A stretch of DNA of 37,613 nucleotides from CAZCFB01 sp964511535 (GTDB lineage: Bacteria > Myxococcota_A > Polyangia > GCA-2747355 > CAZCFB01), in assembly GCA_964511535.1 (NCBI GenBank), contig CAZEFW010000085.1, positions 1-37,613 of the forward strand. Reading direction: 5' to 3'. Every line of letters starts with the position of its first letter. Positions within the stretch are counted from its first letter, which is position 1. Made by a program: the position numbers and the translations under genes. The notes beneath the pieces were generated by a model, which was not told the DNA's origin, made no database searches, and worked only from the letters and a program-made list of their open reading frames with translations. This document shows, in pieces, positions 1 to 8,627 of this stretch.

Positions 1-92
1 GGGGTCGGGATCGGGAGCGGGGTCGGGGTCGGGGTCGGGATCGGGAGCGGGAGCGGGAGCGGGTTCGGGTTCGGGTTCGGGGTCGGGGTCGG
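1..92. repeat. Degenerate GGGNNC hexamer array
   Basis: About 15 consecutive 6-bp units of the form GGGNNC (GGGGTC, GGGATC, GGGAGC, GGGTTC) run from the window edge without phase change. On the minus strand they are read as Asp-Pro, Ala-Pro and Glu-Pro dipeptides at the end of the gene ending off the edge. Runs of identical units (three GGGAGC, three GGGTTC) suggest slippage expansion. The left boundary is not visible. Confidence 0.9.
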
Positions 93-885
93 AGCCATCA
101 TCTGTCGACTTTCGACTTTCGACTGTCGACTCGGTCTGCTCCGAGACGGCCTCCGCAGGCCCGGTTACAGATCCTTTCCTCTCCGGCGTGGGCGTCCGGC
201 CCCCCGTCTGCCAGCTCAGCACCATGGCCTCCTGTGCGGCCAGGAGGCGGTCCAGCAGGGCCGCGTATGAGGCGGACAGGAACAGGGCCATGGCGAGCAG
301 CTTGGCCGTCCCTGTGACGATGTTCGGCAGCGGCCCCGGGCCGGTGATCCCCTCGAGCAGCCAGTCGAGCAGGAGCATGGCGAGCAGAACCCAGAACCCG
401 GCCATGAAGGAGACCACCATGCGGAAGTTGGCCAGCACGGATTCCCTCAAGGCCACCACCAGCGCCAGCGCCGCCCCGGCGGCCAGGAACTTGAGCACGG
501 TGGCCGCGGTGCTGACCTCATCCGGAGATGCGATATCCCCCTCGAGCAGCACCGCGATCTGGTCTCGAATCCGGAACTCCTGATCCAGCGCGAGGATCAG
601 AAACCCGACCGCGAAGATGAGCCAGGTCGTCGCATCGCCCTTGCGGCTTCGCTCCGTGCGAATCATGCGCGCCGCGAAGTGGCAGGCGAAGAAGAGCAGC
701 GCCGCGCCGAGCATCTGGGCCGAGTAGATCCAGTTGATGAAGCTGTCGTCCCCCGCGCGGAAATGCCAGTCACGGTTCCCGGGCCCGCCCTGGTACAGCG
801 CGAAGGCCACAGCTGCCAGGTTGAGCAGCACCAGGGTGATGGTGACGGTTCGGTGGTGAGATCTGGGGACAGGCGCCTCGGTCAC
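1..885 (-). CDS. Six-TM membrane protein with Asp/Pro-rich tail, C-terminus cut by window edge
   Basis: No family recognised. Reading the minus strand from a GTG at 885 gives 295 codons open to base 1. An in-frame TGA lies eight codons upstream with no ATG between, so GTG is the best start, although no clear Shine-Dalgarno precedes it. About six hydrophobic segments are visible (roughly residues 13-32, 50-73, 85-100, 130-148, 155-178, 190-212). The third is followed by LDQEFRIRDQ, resembling the LDE...HE motif of many uncharacterised bacterial membrane proteins. After residue 215 the protein becomes hydrophilic, passes through a heptamer repeat (104-131), then a D/E/A-P dipeptide tail encoded by a hexamer array (1-92). 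The body is probably an integral inner-membrane protein and the tail a flexible extension of unknown final length. It lies downstream of the Glt-like cluster on the same strand, separated by a hairpin, so it may be a separate unit. Confidence 0.7.
   Translation of the reverse strand, partial: MTEAPVPRSHHRTVTITLVLLNLAAVAFALYQGGPGNRDWHFRAGDDSFINWIYSAQMLGAALLFFACHFAARMIRTERSRKGDATTWLIFAVGFLILALDQEFRIRDQIAVLLEGDIASPDEVSTAATVLKFLAAGAALALVVALRESVLANFRMVVSFMAGFWVLLAMLLLDWLLEGITGPGPLPNIVTGTAKLLAMALFLSASYAALLDRLLAAQEAMVLSWQTGGRTPTPERKGSVTGPAEAVSEQTESTVESRKSTDDGSDPDPEPEPEPAPAPAPDPDPDPDPAPDPDP
104..131. repeat. Heptamer array, NNNRACT type, four units
   Basis: Four contiguous 7-bp units: GTCGACT, TTCGACT, TTCGACT, GTCGACT. 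The array lies inside the C-terminal coding part of the minus-strand membrane protein. The same NNNRACT pattern recurs at 10471-10505. Confidence 0.8.
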
Positions 886-973
886 GAGACGAGGGTAATC
901 CCGGATGGGTCAGGAGAGCAAATTACGTGGAGTGGAGTCGGGGTGCCATGCACGTTCAGCGCCCCTCCGGGGG

Positions 974-1024
974 AGCGCCCCCTGCTCGCCTCGCTGCGCG
1001 AGGCTCCGCGATGAAGGGGGCGCT
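974..1024 (-). terminator. Bipartite hairpin after the FHA/TonB-like gene
   Basis: Perfect 10-bp arms AGCGCCCCCT (974-983) and AGGGGGCGCT (1015-1024) enclose a second perfect stem GCCTCG (988-993) and CGAGGC (999-1004). The outer arm starts at the stop codon of the minus-strand gene. There is no T-tract, so termination is inferred from position and stability; it could instead protect the 3' end or be a dispersed palindrome. Confidence 0.4.
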
Positions 1025-3125
1025 ATTGACCAGCAGACTTCAGCACGAACGGGTAGGAGACGATGACGATACCGCCGCCCTTGGGCTTGGGGAACAGCCA
1101 GCGGCGCACGGCCATGGCGATGCAGGTCTCAACCTGCCTGTTGCCCATGGTGGAGTTCTGAACCACCGAGGAGACCACCTGCCCTGTGGGGGAGATGGTG
1201 AACTGCACCACGACACGACCGTACAGATCGGGCTTGGACTGCAGCTCCTTCTGGTAGCAGTACTTCACCTCGTTGATGTGCCGACGGATGATGCGCCGGA
1301 TGATCTCCTTGTCCAGCGCGCCGCGCACGTTGGCGCGACCGGCCACCACGCGGGGAGCACGGGCACGACGACCACGCAAACGACCCACGCCGCGGCCGTA
1401 GCCCGCGCCGGAGCCGCCGCCGCCGCCCTTACCGATGGTGCCCAGCGTGCCGAGGCCGATGGTGCCCTCGCCGGTGCCGCCGCCGCCACGACCGGTGCCC
1501 ACCAGGCCGAGGCCGCCGACGCCGTACGCCTCGCCGATCTGGTTACCGATCAGGCCGCCCAGGGCGTCCTCTGCGTCGGTGCCCAGCGCGGAGTCACGGC
1601 CGAAGATGGAGGCGATGTGGCTGCCGCTGGCGCTCTTGAGCAGGCCCAGCACGCCGGCGTTCTGCGCGGCGTTCTCGGCCAGGCGCTTGGCCAGGTGCGG
1701 GTCGGGGTTGTTCTTGGGGCCCTTGAGGCCGTAGAGACCAGTCTTCTTCTTGCTGGTCTTCTTGCCCATCTTGCCCTCTTCGCCCTTGTGCTTCTTGCCC
1801 TTGCCGCCCTCCTCGTCGTCGGTCTTCTTCTTGAGCCAGTCGGGCACCTCGTCAGACTTCTGGTCCGGCGGCTTGATCAGGAACTTGACGAATTTGTTGT
1901 CGGTGTTGAACAGGTCCAGGGACAGCGCCTTGGCATCCGGCGGCACGGAGAAGACCAGGAACAGGATCAGCGCGTGGGCCGTGAAGGAGAGGCCGTTGAA
2001 CACCTGCGCCGACCAGTCCACGGTGGCGAAGAACGGGCTGGTGACCCGGCGCGCTGCGGCCACGGAGTTGACCAGGAAGCTGGTCTCCCCCACGTCCACC
2101 TTGATGCGCGCATCCTGCGGGATCGGGACGCTGAAACCGCCGGAGCTGCCAGCGGTGGCCCGACCGGCGGAGACCATGTCGGCCAGCGGCGTGCGATCCG
2201 CGCCGGTGGTCATGTCCCCCACCATCTCGTTTGTGAAGTTGAAGCTGTAGTCGGTGCCGGAGGACTCGACCAGCGGGAACAGCGTCCCCGGGATGGCCGG
2301 GTGGCTCATGTTGCAGTCCGCCCCGTTGGCCTCGCCCACGGTGAAGTGCGGCGACTGCTGCTCCCAGCCGCGACGCTGGATGCCGTAGACGAACATGGAC
2401 AGCCCGCCCAACAGCAGGAAGCCGGCGAGCCCCGGCTGGCCGGTGACTGCAGTCACCACGCCGCCGATGAACAGCCCGCCGCCGATGACCATCATGGCCC
2501 AGGTCAAGATGCCCACCTTGCCGGCGCCCGGGTTGTCCAGGTGCCGCACGCCGAGGACATTGTCCGTCAGCACGGTGGTTACCTCGATGGATCTTGCGCC
2601 GTCCTCGCGGTTCAGCGTGGGATCATCCACTGGAGCCGAATAGGCAGCGGCCTGCGGAGCAGGCTCGGGTGCCACCGCTGCGGGAGGAGCCATGCCGGGC
2701 GGCGGAACGACGCCAGGCGGAGGCACCACCGCGGGCGCGGGGGCCACAGGAGCCGGCACCTCTGCCGGCGCAGCCGCCACGGGTGCAGGAGCAGGAGCGG
2801 GAGCGGCTTCCTGAACCGCCTCGCCCACCTTGACCACCACGCGCGTATCGCCCAGGGTCAGCTCGTCGCCGTCCTTGAGCTCGGCCTTGTTCACGGCCTC
2901 GCCGTTGACGATGGTGCCGTTGGAGCTTCCCAGGTCGATGATGTTGATCTCGCCGCCCGCGGTCACCTCGATGACAGCGTGCATGCGGGAGACATTTTCA
3001 TCTTCCAGGCGAAGGTGGGAGGTCTCCAGCTTCCCGATCTTGATGGTGTCCTCGGTCAGGATCTCCTCCCTGACCAACTCGCCACCACTGAAGATCTGGA
3101 ATGTTAACGGAATCTTTGCAGTCAT
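1023..3125 (-). CDS. FHA - transmembrane - AgmX/PglI (TonB-like) C-terminal protein, GltG-like
   Basis: 700 aa inner-membrane protein. Residues 25-100 form an FHA domain (IGKLETSHLRL, SRMHA, DLGSSNGT, then N), a phosphothreonine-binding fold; the usual Gly-Arg at the first motif is Gly-Lys. An Ala/Pro linker follows (105-165), then hydrophobic segments near 205-227, 232-248 and 380-394, a Lys-rich stretch (423-470), a Gly-rich stretch (530-585), and a C-terminal AgmX/PglI domain (603-697) with the typical CY...L, G.V and FP.P.GGG...YPF motifs. FHA inside, TM, and periplasmic TonB-like end is the architecture of Myxococcus GltG, the inner-membrane part of the Agl-Glt complex. Start: ATG with GGAGGAG close upstream. 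The preceding genes match gltD, gltE and gltF in order. A GAGGGC/GCCCTC hairpin (3174-3191) lies between it and the small upstream gene. Envelope role likely; gliding itself is not shown. Confidence 0.85.
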   Translation of the reverse strand: MTAKIPLTFQIFSGGELVREEILTEDTIKIGKLETSHLRLEDENVSRMHAVIEVTAGGEINIIDLGSSNGTIVNGEAVNKAELKDGDELTLGDTRVVVKVGEAVQEAAPAPAPAPVAAAPAEVPAPVAPAPAVVPPPGVVPPPGMAPPAAVAPEPAPQAAAYSAPVDDPTLNREDGARSIEVTTVLTDNVLGVRHLDNPGAGKVGILTWAMMVIGGGLFIGGVVTAVTGQPGLAGFLLLGGLSMFVYGIQRRGWEQQSPHFTVGEANGADCNMSHPAIPGTLFPLVESSGTDYSFNFTNEMVGDMTTGADRTPLADMVSAGRATAGSSGGFSVPIPQDARIKVDVGETSFLVNSVAAARRVTSPFFATVDWSAQVFNGLSFTAHALILFLVFSVPPDAKALSLDLFNTDNKFVKFLIKPPDQKSDEVPDWLKKKTDDEEGGKGKKHKGEEGKMGKKTSKKKTGLYGLKGPKNNPDPHLAKRLAENAAQNAGVLGLLKSASGSHIASIFGRDSALGTDAEDALGGLIGNQIGEAYGVGGLGLVGTGRGGGGTGEGTIGLGTLGTIGKGGGGGSGAGYGRGVGRLRGRRARAPRVVAGRANVRGALDKEIIRRIIRRHINEVKYCYQKELQSKPDLYGRVVVQFTISPTGQVVSSVVQNSTMGNRQVETCIAMAVRRWLFPKPKGGGIVIVSYPFVLKSAGQ

Positions 3126-3231
3126 TGGCTCCTCCGACTGGGCGCTTAGCTACCTCAATCAGGTCACTTCGTGGAGGGCACGGGGGCCCTCGAAAAAGGG
3201 TTTGTTGAGCTCGCCAGCTAAAGCCTCAGTC

Positions 3232-3492
3232 CTAGATATCCTCTGCAGACTTGAGCATCTCCGGGATGAAATTCTCCCGGATCTTGATCAGGCTCGAATG
3301 CTTGGCCCGCTGCTGGGTGTCGATGAACTCGCCATCGGGGCGCTGAAGCTCACCCTCGACCAGGTCGTCATCAAAGTCGTAGACGGTCTTCTTCTTGTAC
3401 TCTGTCCGGGGCGCAGCGCCCTGGGCAAAGACCACGCCGCCGCCGAGTACAAAGGCACCCAATACGGCCAAAACAAACAGTTTTTTGAGCAT
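3232..3492 (-). CDS. Small exported protein, CglF/GltF-like
   Basis: 86 aa. An N-terminal signal peptide (MLKKLFVLAVLGAFVLGGG, probable cleavage after VFA) is followed by a charged mature part with DDDLVEGELQRPDGEF and a C-terminal SSLIKIRENFIPEML. This resembles the short CglF/GltF family found in Agl-Glt clusters, and its place between the GltE-like and GltG-like genes is what that family predicts. The identification rests on remembered motif similarity and gene order. It is likely periplasmic or outer-membrane associated. The start has GGAGAG five bases upstream, and a second copy of the same ten bases lies 31 bp further upstream behind a hairpin. Confidence 0.7.
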   Translation of the reverse strand: MLKKLFVLAVLGAFVLGGGVVFAQGAAPRTEYKKKTVYDFDDDLVEGELQRPDGEFIDTQQRAKHSSLIKIRENFIPEMLKSAEDI

Positions 3493-3496
3493 CTAA

Positions 3497-3537
3497 CTCT
3501 CCAAAACTGCAGCGCTCCGCTGCCAGGCTCTCCAAAA
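3497..3537 (-). promoter_or_regulatory. Duplicated Shine-Dalgarno block flanking a hairpin
   Basis: On the minus strand TTTTGGAGAG occurs twice (3528-3537 and 3497-3506), separated by a perfect hairpin GCAGCG-CTC-CGCTGC (plus-strand 3509-3523). The downstream copy is the ribosome binding site of the small CglF-like gene. The upstream copy could be a ribosome standby site or the remnant of a short duplication. Confidence 0.45.
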
Positions 3538-3564
3538 TAGACAGCAGCAGTCGGTGCAAGTTCC

Positions 3565-3586
3565 AAAAAAGAATAGCAAAGCTACT
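3565..3586 (-). terminator. Probable intrinsic terminator after the GltE-like gene
   Basis: Minus-strand reading gives AGTAGC-TTT-GCTATT, a 6-bp stem with one G-T pair, followed at once by CTTTTTT. It lies about 50 bp past the TPR lipoprotein stop, in an AT-rich gap (3493-3638). The stem is weak, so partial termination between the two halves of the cluster is more likely than full. Confidence 0.45.
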
Positions 3587-3638
3587 CTGGACTGTAAATT
3601 ACGCTATTTCTTAACAAATACAGCCAAATGCAATAGTT

Positions 3639-5012
3639 CTACTTCTTCGCCCCCCCTGCTGCCGGTTTGGCAGCCGGGGCTGCAGCCGGTGCAGGAGCCG
3701 GAGCCGGCTCGGGAGCGGGCTGCGGCTGGTTCTGCATCTTCTGCATCTCCTTCATCATCTTGTCCTGCTCGATGAGCATCGGGATCAGCTCGTCGATGTT
3801 CTTGAGCCGGCGCTTGACGTCAGCGAGCTTCTTCTTGTTCTTGCCACCTGACTGGTACTTGCGCAGGTGCTTCGCAGCCTTCTTGAGCTGCTTGACCGCC
3901 TCGAGCGGCTTGCCAGCGTCGAACAGGTAGTCCTGAACCAGGATTCCCATGTTGTAAGCGATGGAGGCCCGGGTCGGAGCCTGCCGCTGCGCGTCCTGGT
4001 ACTTGGACATGGCCTGGTCGAACTTGCGCTGCCCCCGGTACGCCACGCCCAGCCCCACCAGCGCGTCCACCTTGATCTTCCTGGTGGGGTTCAGGCTCAG
4101 CACCTTGGTGAAGGCCGCCTCGGCAGAGGCGTAGTCGCGGAAGCTCAGGGTGATGGCGCCGATGTTCATCTGCGCCTCGATGTAGTTCGGGTTCAGCTTC
4201 ACGGCCTTGCGGAACTCGGCCAGCGCCGGCGTCACCTTGCCCTGGCGCAGCAGGATGAGCCCCAGGATGTTGTAGATCGGCGAATAATCCTTGTTCACCT
4301 TGATGGCCTGAGCGCTGATGAGGCGCGCCAGCTCCAGCTGGGAGTCATTCTTGGCGTGGTCGTAGAGCACCAGCGCCAGGGTCCCGTAGGCGTCGATGTT
4401 GTTGGAGTCCACCGCCAGCGAGCGGTGCACGTTGCTGATGGTCGCAGCCAGAGCCGCACGATCCCCTGCCAGCGCCTGGTTGCGCTTCATCACGGCCAGG
4501 TTGGCGTAACCCTCGGTGTTCTTGGCCCTGGCCGCGCTCTCGAAGTATTGCAGCGCGGAGCTCTTGGCGTTCTTCTTGAAGTACATCTGCCCCAGGTTGT
4601 TCAGCGCAGGGCCGAACTTGGGGTGCTTTTTGATGATCGCCTGGTAGATCCGCTCCGCCTCGGCGATCTTGCCGCACTCCTCGAGGATGGCCGCCTGGTT
4701 GAACGCCGCCTCCGGGACCTTGGGGTGATCCACATAGACGTCGCCGAACTTCTCGGCCAGATCCGCGCAGTTGGAGCTGTTGACGCCTCCGGCCTTCATG
4801 GCCGCGTTGTACGCCTTGACCGCGTCCTTGAAGCCGATCTTGGCGCGCTTCGACACGCGACGCTTGGGCTGAACCTTGGGAACACCGCCCGCGCCGGGGT
4901 CATCCGGCGGCGGCGGCGGCGGGGTGGAGCGGGTGCTCTTGGCCGGACCACCGCAGGCGGACACGGCCAGGATCAGGGAGAGGGCGAGAGCATTCAGGAT
5001 GATCTTTTTCAT
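3639..5012 (-). CDS. TPR lipoprotein, GltE/AglT-like
   Basis: 457 aa. The signal peptide ends in a lipobox, LAVSAC with Cys20, so the protein is a lipoprotein facing the periplasm or held at the outer membrane. A Pro-rich spacer (PPPPPPDDP) precedes a TPR region at about residues 60-390; individual repeats are clear, such as GPALNNLGQMYFKK and SPIYNILGLILLRQGK. The end is a low-complexity PAPEPAPAPAP tail. A TPR lipoprotein placed between a giant TPR protein and a small CglF-like gene matches Myxococcus AglT/GltE, a member of the gliding-associated envelope complex. GGGAGGA lies seven bases before the ATG. Only 18 bp separate it from the upstream TPR gene, so the two are almost certainly co-transcribed. 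A weak terminator follows. Confidence 0.75.
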   Translation of the reverse strand: MKKIILNALALSLILAVSACGGPAKSTRSTPPPPPPDDPGAGGVPKVQPKRRVSKRAKIGFKDAVKAYNAAMKAGGVNSSNCADLAEKFGDVYVDHPKVPEAAFNQAAILEECGKIAEAERIYQAIIKKHPKFGPALNNLGQMYFKKNAKSSALQYFESAARAKNTEGYANLAVMKRNQALAGDRAALAATISNVHRSLAVDSNNIDAYGTLALVLYDHAKNDSQLELARLISAQAIKVNKDYSPIYNILGLILLRQGKVTPALAEFRKAVKLNPNYIEAQMNIGAITLSFRDYASAEAAFTKVLSLNPTRKIKVDALVGLGVAYRGQRKFDQAMSKYQDAQRQAPTRASIAYNMGILVQDYLFDAGKPLEAVKQLKKAAKHLRKYQSGGKNKKKLADVKRRLKNIDELIPMLIEQDKMMKEMQKMQNQPQPAPEPAPAPAPAAAPAAKPAAGGAKK

Positions 5013-5030
5013 TGGCTTGTCCTCCCTCGC

Positions 5031-8000
5031 CTACTTGATTTCCGTGATCGGCTTGGCCTGGCTCGTCTTGAAGGAGACGTATCCCGGCTCGGCGCGAATC
5101 TCGGCGGCCAACGGGTAGTCGGCCGGCTTGATCTGGTTCAGCTCGCGCTCGCACAGCTTTGACCACGAGTTGTACCAGGACAGCTCCGTGGACTTGCCGA
5201 GGCAGGTGGCCAGGCCCTCGAGCGCCTTGGCCTCCAGCGGCCCCGCCTTGTCCTCCAGCGTGTCGCAGTAGGTGTCGGTGAACATCATGATGAAGTCCTC
5301 TTTCTGCTCCTTGCGGGTCAGGGACTTCGGGATGGGCGGCGCAGGAACCGGCGCGGTGAACAGGGCGTCGGCGAAGTTCTGGAACAGCTGACCGATGCGC
5401 GCGGAGGCGGCGATGGCCCAGTGGGCCACCTTCAGCTTGATCACGTCAGCGTAGACCTCGCGGGTCTTGCCCAGCATCTCGCCCTTGTCCTGCAGGTACT
5501 TGCCGAAGGCCTTCTTCGACTTCTCGACCTTCTTCTTCTGCGCCTTGCTCTTGCCCTCGGAGAAGTCCAGGTTCTTCGGGAACTTCACCTTGAGGAACTT
5601 CTCGTACATCTCCTCGGCCTGGTAGAACCGCGCGGCGCCGGCCGCGTAGTCCATGGCCAGCTTGCGGCGCGCGATGTCTTCCTTGGTGGCGCCCTTGAAG
5701 CTCTTCTTCTTGCTCGCCTTGGTGTAGATCTTCAGCGCCTTCTTGAAGTGGCTCTGGGCCGACCTGGCCTTGCTGTTACGCGCCACCACGGTGACCCGCT
5801 GCTTGGTCTCGGGCCCGCACTGGGTGCGGATCTCGATCCCCTTCTTCTTGCGCTTCCTGCGCTTCTTCAGCTTGCGCTTGGACCTGATGCGCTTGACCTT
5901 GATGCAGGCGCCGTTGACGGTCTTGATGCTGCACGACCTGCGCCACAGGATCTCGCCGATCTTGACGTGAGCCGTGATCTGCTTGTCGAGCCCGCCGTGG
6001 CGGCCCCACTTCTTCAGGTAGTTTTTGTAGTGAGCGACCACCCGGTCCCACTGGTCCTGATTCTCGTAGATGGCGCCCATGGAGTAGAACACAGCCGCCG
6101 TGCGGCTGGCGTACTTGCGCCGCGGGCCGTAGTTCTTGATGAAGAGCCGCGAGTTATCCAGCGCCTTGTCGTACTTGCCGGCGCCCAGCCGGAAGACGAT
6201 GGCGTTCTGCAGCGCCTCGGGGGCCTCCTTCTCGCCGGGGTACTTGCTGGCGAACCGCTCGTAGTACTCCGACGCGCGGCTGTACCAGGCCAGGGCGTGG
6301 TAGTTGGCGCCGATCATGAACATCGCCTTCTGGCTCAGCGGGTGGTTCGGCTTGACCTTGATCAGGGTGTTGCGGATGGAGATGGACAGACCGATGAGCT
6401 TGGCCGCCTCGAAGCAGAGGGCCGCGTTGTACAGCACCTCCGCCCAGCGCGGGTCCTCCTGGTACTCGTTGGCGATGGCCGCGTACCGCTCACCGCACTC
6501 CTTGTAGTACCCCTGCTTCTGCAGCTGCTCGGCCGCCTTACGCTGCGACCCGCGCTTCAGCTTGCGCAGCTGGGTCAGCATGTCGTCCTTGGCCAGGTCC
6601 TTGTTGGCCAGCATCTTGTCGACCCACTTGTTCAGCTTGTCGAACTGCTTGGTGATGTTGAGCGAGTCGAGCAGCAGGTTGGCGGAGTAGATCGCCAGCT
6701 CGTGATCGCTGTGCTTGTTGACGATGAGGGCGAACACCTTCACCGCCTCGTTGTAGTGGTTGTAGTTATAGAAGATGCGCGCCTTGCGGTAGATGATGGG
6801 CACCAGCTCCGGGGCGTCGGGCACGTACGTGATGTAGGTGTCGAACGCCGCGATCATCTTGAGCTGCTTCTCGGGGATCGGCTTCGGCTTGGTGTCCTCC
6901 ACCTCCTCGACCTTCTTCTTCCTGCGCCCCTTGCGCCGCTTCTTGCGCTTCTTCTTCTCGACGTCCTTGGTCTCCTCCTGAACGTTGAGCGCGTTCTTCC
7001 AGGCGACGACGGCCGCGTAAGCGGCGTCCTTGAGGTACTTGCCCTTGGGCTTCATCTTGACCACGTTGGTGTAGATGTTGGCCGCGGGCTCCCAGCGCTC
7101 GAGCTTGTACAGCAGCTCGGCGTAGTAGTACGTCATGGTGTAGGCGTCCTTCTCCTTGGGGAAGTTGTCCAGGTACGCCTTGTACAGGTGCTGGGCGAGG
7201 TCGTAGGTCTCCATGTTCTGGGTCTTCTGCGCCTCGCGGTGCCACGTGGTGGACAGCTCGCGCAGCACGCCGGTGGCGTTCTGCTTGCACTCGGTCAGGG
7301 CGCTCTTCTTGATGTCGCTGCGGCCCTTCATCGCGTGGAAGATGGCAGCCAGGCGCTTGGCCTCCACCAGCTGGGACTTCTTGTCCTTGCCGGAGAGGAT
7401 GCCCTTGACCACGCTGTACTCCCAGTCGCAGAGCTTGGGGCTCTTGGGGAACAGGGACATCATCTTGCGGAAGATGAGCACCGAGTCGAGGAACTTGCCC
7501 TGGTCGTAGTACAGGTTGGCGAGCATGGCGATCATCTTGGGCGCGAAGTCGCCGCCCAGGCGATTGAAGAAGTCCCACGCCTTGTTGGGCGAGCCCACGT
7601 GGGCGAAGGCGCGGACCGAGTCCTTCTTCGCCTCCTTGACCAGGATGATCTTGCTCTTCTTGGTGCCGCCCCACTCCTTGCTCTGGCGGATCACCTTGAC
7701 GAACTTCTCCAGGGCGCGGCGTGGGTCCTTGAGGTTGAGCCAGCACCAGCCCTGCTTGTACACGGCGTAGCCGTAGATGGGGGAGTCCGGGTACTTGCCC
7801 ACCTGCTGGTACAGCTTGAGCGCCTCCTCCACGCGGCCGTCGTTGAAGTAGAACTCCGCGAACGACAGGTAAGCGTCGGGGATGTACTTGCTCTGGGGGT
7901 AGTTGCGGATCAGGCGCCCGAAGAACACCCGCGCCTTGTCCAGCCGGCCCGCCTTGTTGAGCATGTCGCCCAGGTTGAACAGCACCTCGTCCATGCGCTT

Positions 8001-8588
8001 GTACTTGGCGAACTTCGGCTTCTGGGCGATGTGCAGGTACATCTTGATCGACTGCAGCATCCAGGCCTTCTCCGCCTTCTCGTACTTCTTCTGGCGCGCC
8101 GCGTAGGTCTTCTTGGCCCCGGCGGTCTTGGACTGGTAGATCTTCTCGTCCAGCTCACGAGCCCGGAACATGTACTGGGTCTGCTTCTCCCGGTAATGCT
8201 CGGCCAGCCGGAAGAAGTAGTCCGGGTACTCCGGATCGTCCTCGTCGGTGACCTTGATCAGCCGCTTCAGCGTCCCGATGGCGGCGTCGGTGAGGTCCGC
8301 CACCTTGTCCTGAGCTTTCTGGCGGAACTGCTCGGCGAACAGGGTCGGCTTGAGCTTCTTGTCCCGTTGCGCCTGAGCCCGCTTGCGCTGCTCGCTCTTG
8401 ACGTTGGTGATGTTCGTCCGCTTGGCCTTGACCGTGACCTCGCCTGACTTTTTCTTGTACTTCCCGGCTGCCAGGGCGCTCCCGGGGATGACCAGGGAGC
8501 CCATAAGGGCCAGGGCAAGAGCTGTGCGCAGGGAAACACCCCGCCGCAGCCCGAGTGGGGACCTTGCCCCATCGACGCGCGTTTTCAT
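5031..8588 (-). CDS. Giant periplasmic TPR protein, GltD/AgmU-like
   Basis: 1185 aa from the ATG at 8588, chosen over an in-frame ATG at 8603 because AGGAA sits just before the former. A long basic N-terminus leads into a hydrophobic signal segment (about residues 21-41, ending ALAAG), indicating export. The rest is almost wholly helical TPR-type repeats, for example PDYFFRLAEHYREK near residue 125 and repeated Y...A..Y..V...P patterns through about residue 950. Two very basic insertions (KKKRKKRRKGRRKKK and RSKRKLKKRRKRKKKG) interrupt the repeats. Size, export and position ahead of a TPR lipoprotein match AgmU/GltD, a periplasmic scaffold of the Agl-Glt complex. The basic insertions could contact peptidoglycan or acidic surface polymers; that is inference. 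Repeats make the exact homology uncertain. Confidence 0.7.
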   Translation of the reverse strand: MKTRVDGARSPLGLRRGVSLRTALALALMGSLVIPGSALAAGKYKKKSGEVTVKAKRTNITNVKSEQRKRAQAQRDKKLKPTLFAEQFRQKAQDKVADLTDAAIGTLKRLIKVTDEDDPEYPDYFFRLAEHYREKQTQYMFRARELDEKIYQSKTAGAKKTYAARQKKYEKAEKAWMLQSIKMYLHIAQKPKFAKYKRMDEVLFNLGDMLNKAGRLDKARVFFGRLIRNYPQSKYIPDAYLSFAEFYFNDGRVEEALKLYQQVGKYPDSPIYGYAVYKQGWCWLNLKDPRRALEKFVKVIRQSKEWGGTKKSKIILVKEAKKDSVRAFAHVGSPNKAWDFFNRLGGDFAPKMIAMLANLYYDQGKFLDSVLIFRKMMSLFPKSPKLCDWEYSVVKGILSGKDKKSQLVEAKRLAAIFHAMKGRSDIKKSALTECKQNATGVLRELSTTWHREAQKTQNMETYDLAQHLYKAYLDNFPKEKDAYTMTYYYAELLYKLERWEPAANIYTNVVKMKPKGKYLKDAAYAAVVAWKNALNVQEETKDVEKKKRKKRRKGRRKKKVEEVEDTKPKPIPEKQLKMIAAFDTYITYVPDAPELVPIIYRKARIFYNYNHYNEAVKVFALIVNKHSDHELAIYSANLLLDSLNITKQFDKLNKWVDKMLANKDLAKDDMLTQLRKLKRGSQRKAAEQLQKQGYYKECGERYAAIANEYQEDPRWAEVLYNAALCFEAAKLIGLSISIRNTLIKVKPNHPLSQKAMFMIGANYHALAWYSRASEYYERFASKYPGEKEAPEALQNAIVFRLGAGKYDKALDNSRLFIKNYGPRRKYASRTAAVFYSMGAIYENQDQWDRVVAHYKNYLKKWGRHGGLDKQITAHVKIGEILWRRSCSIKTVNGACIKVKRIRSKRKLKKRRKRKKKGIEIRTQCGPETKQRVTVVARNSKARSAQSHFKKALKIYTKASKKKSFKGATKEDIARRKLAMDYAAGAARFYQAEEMYEKFLKVKFPKNLDFSEGKSKAQKKKVEKSKKAFGKYLQDKGEMLGKTREVYADVIKLKVAHWAIAASARIGQLFQNFADALFTAPVPAPPIPKSLTRKEQKEDFIMMFTDTYCDTLEDKAGPLEAKALEGLATCLGKSTELSWYNSWSKLCERELNQIKPADYPLAAEIRAEPGYVSFKTSQAKPITEIK

Positions 8589-8627
8589 GAAATTCCTCGT
8601 CATGATTGCTTGGATTGATTCTCTCGT

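Noticed and set aside
1..131. Possible CRISPR array
   Set aside because: The units are 6-7 bp without spacers; these are simple tandem arrays inside a gene.
927..3107. 726-codon plus-strand open frame
   Set aside because: It is antisense to the FHA/AgmX gene, whose domains are clear. Its His/Ala/Gly-rich translation is the usual shadow of a GC-rich gene.
5421..8447. 1008-codon plus-strand open frame
   Set aside because: Antisense to the giant TPR gene; the Leu/Val/Arg-rich translation has no motifs and no start signal.
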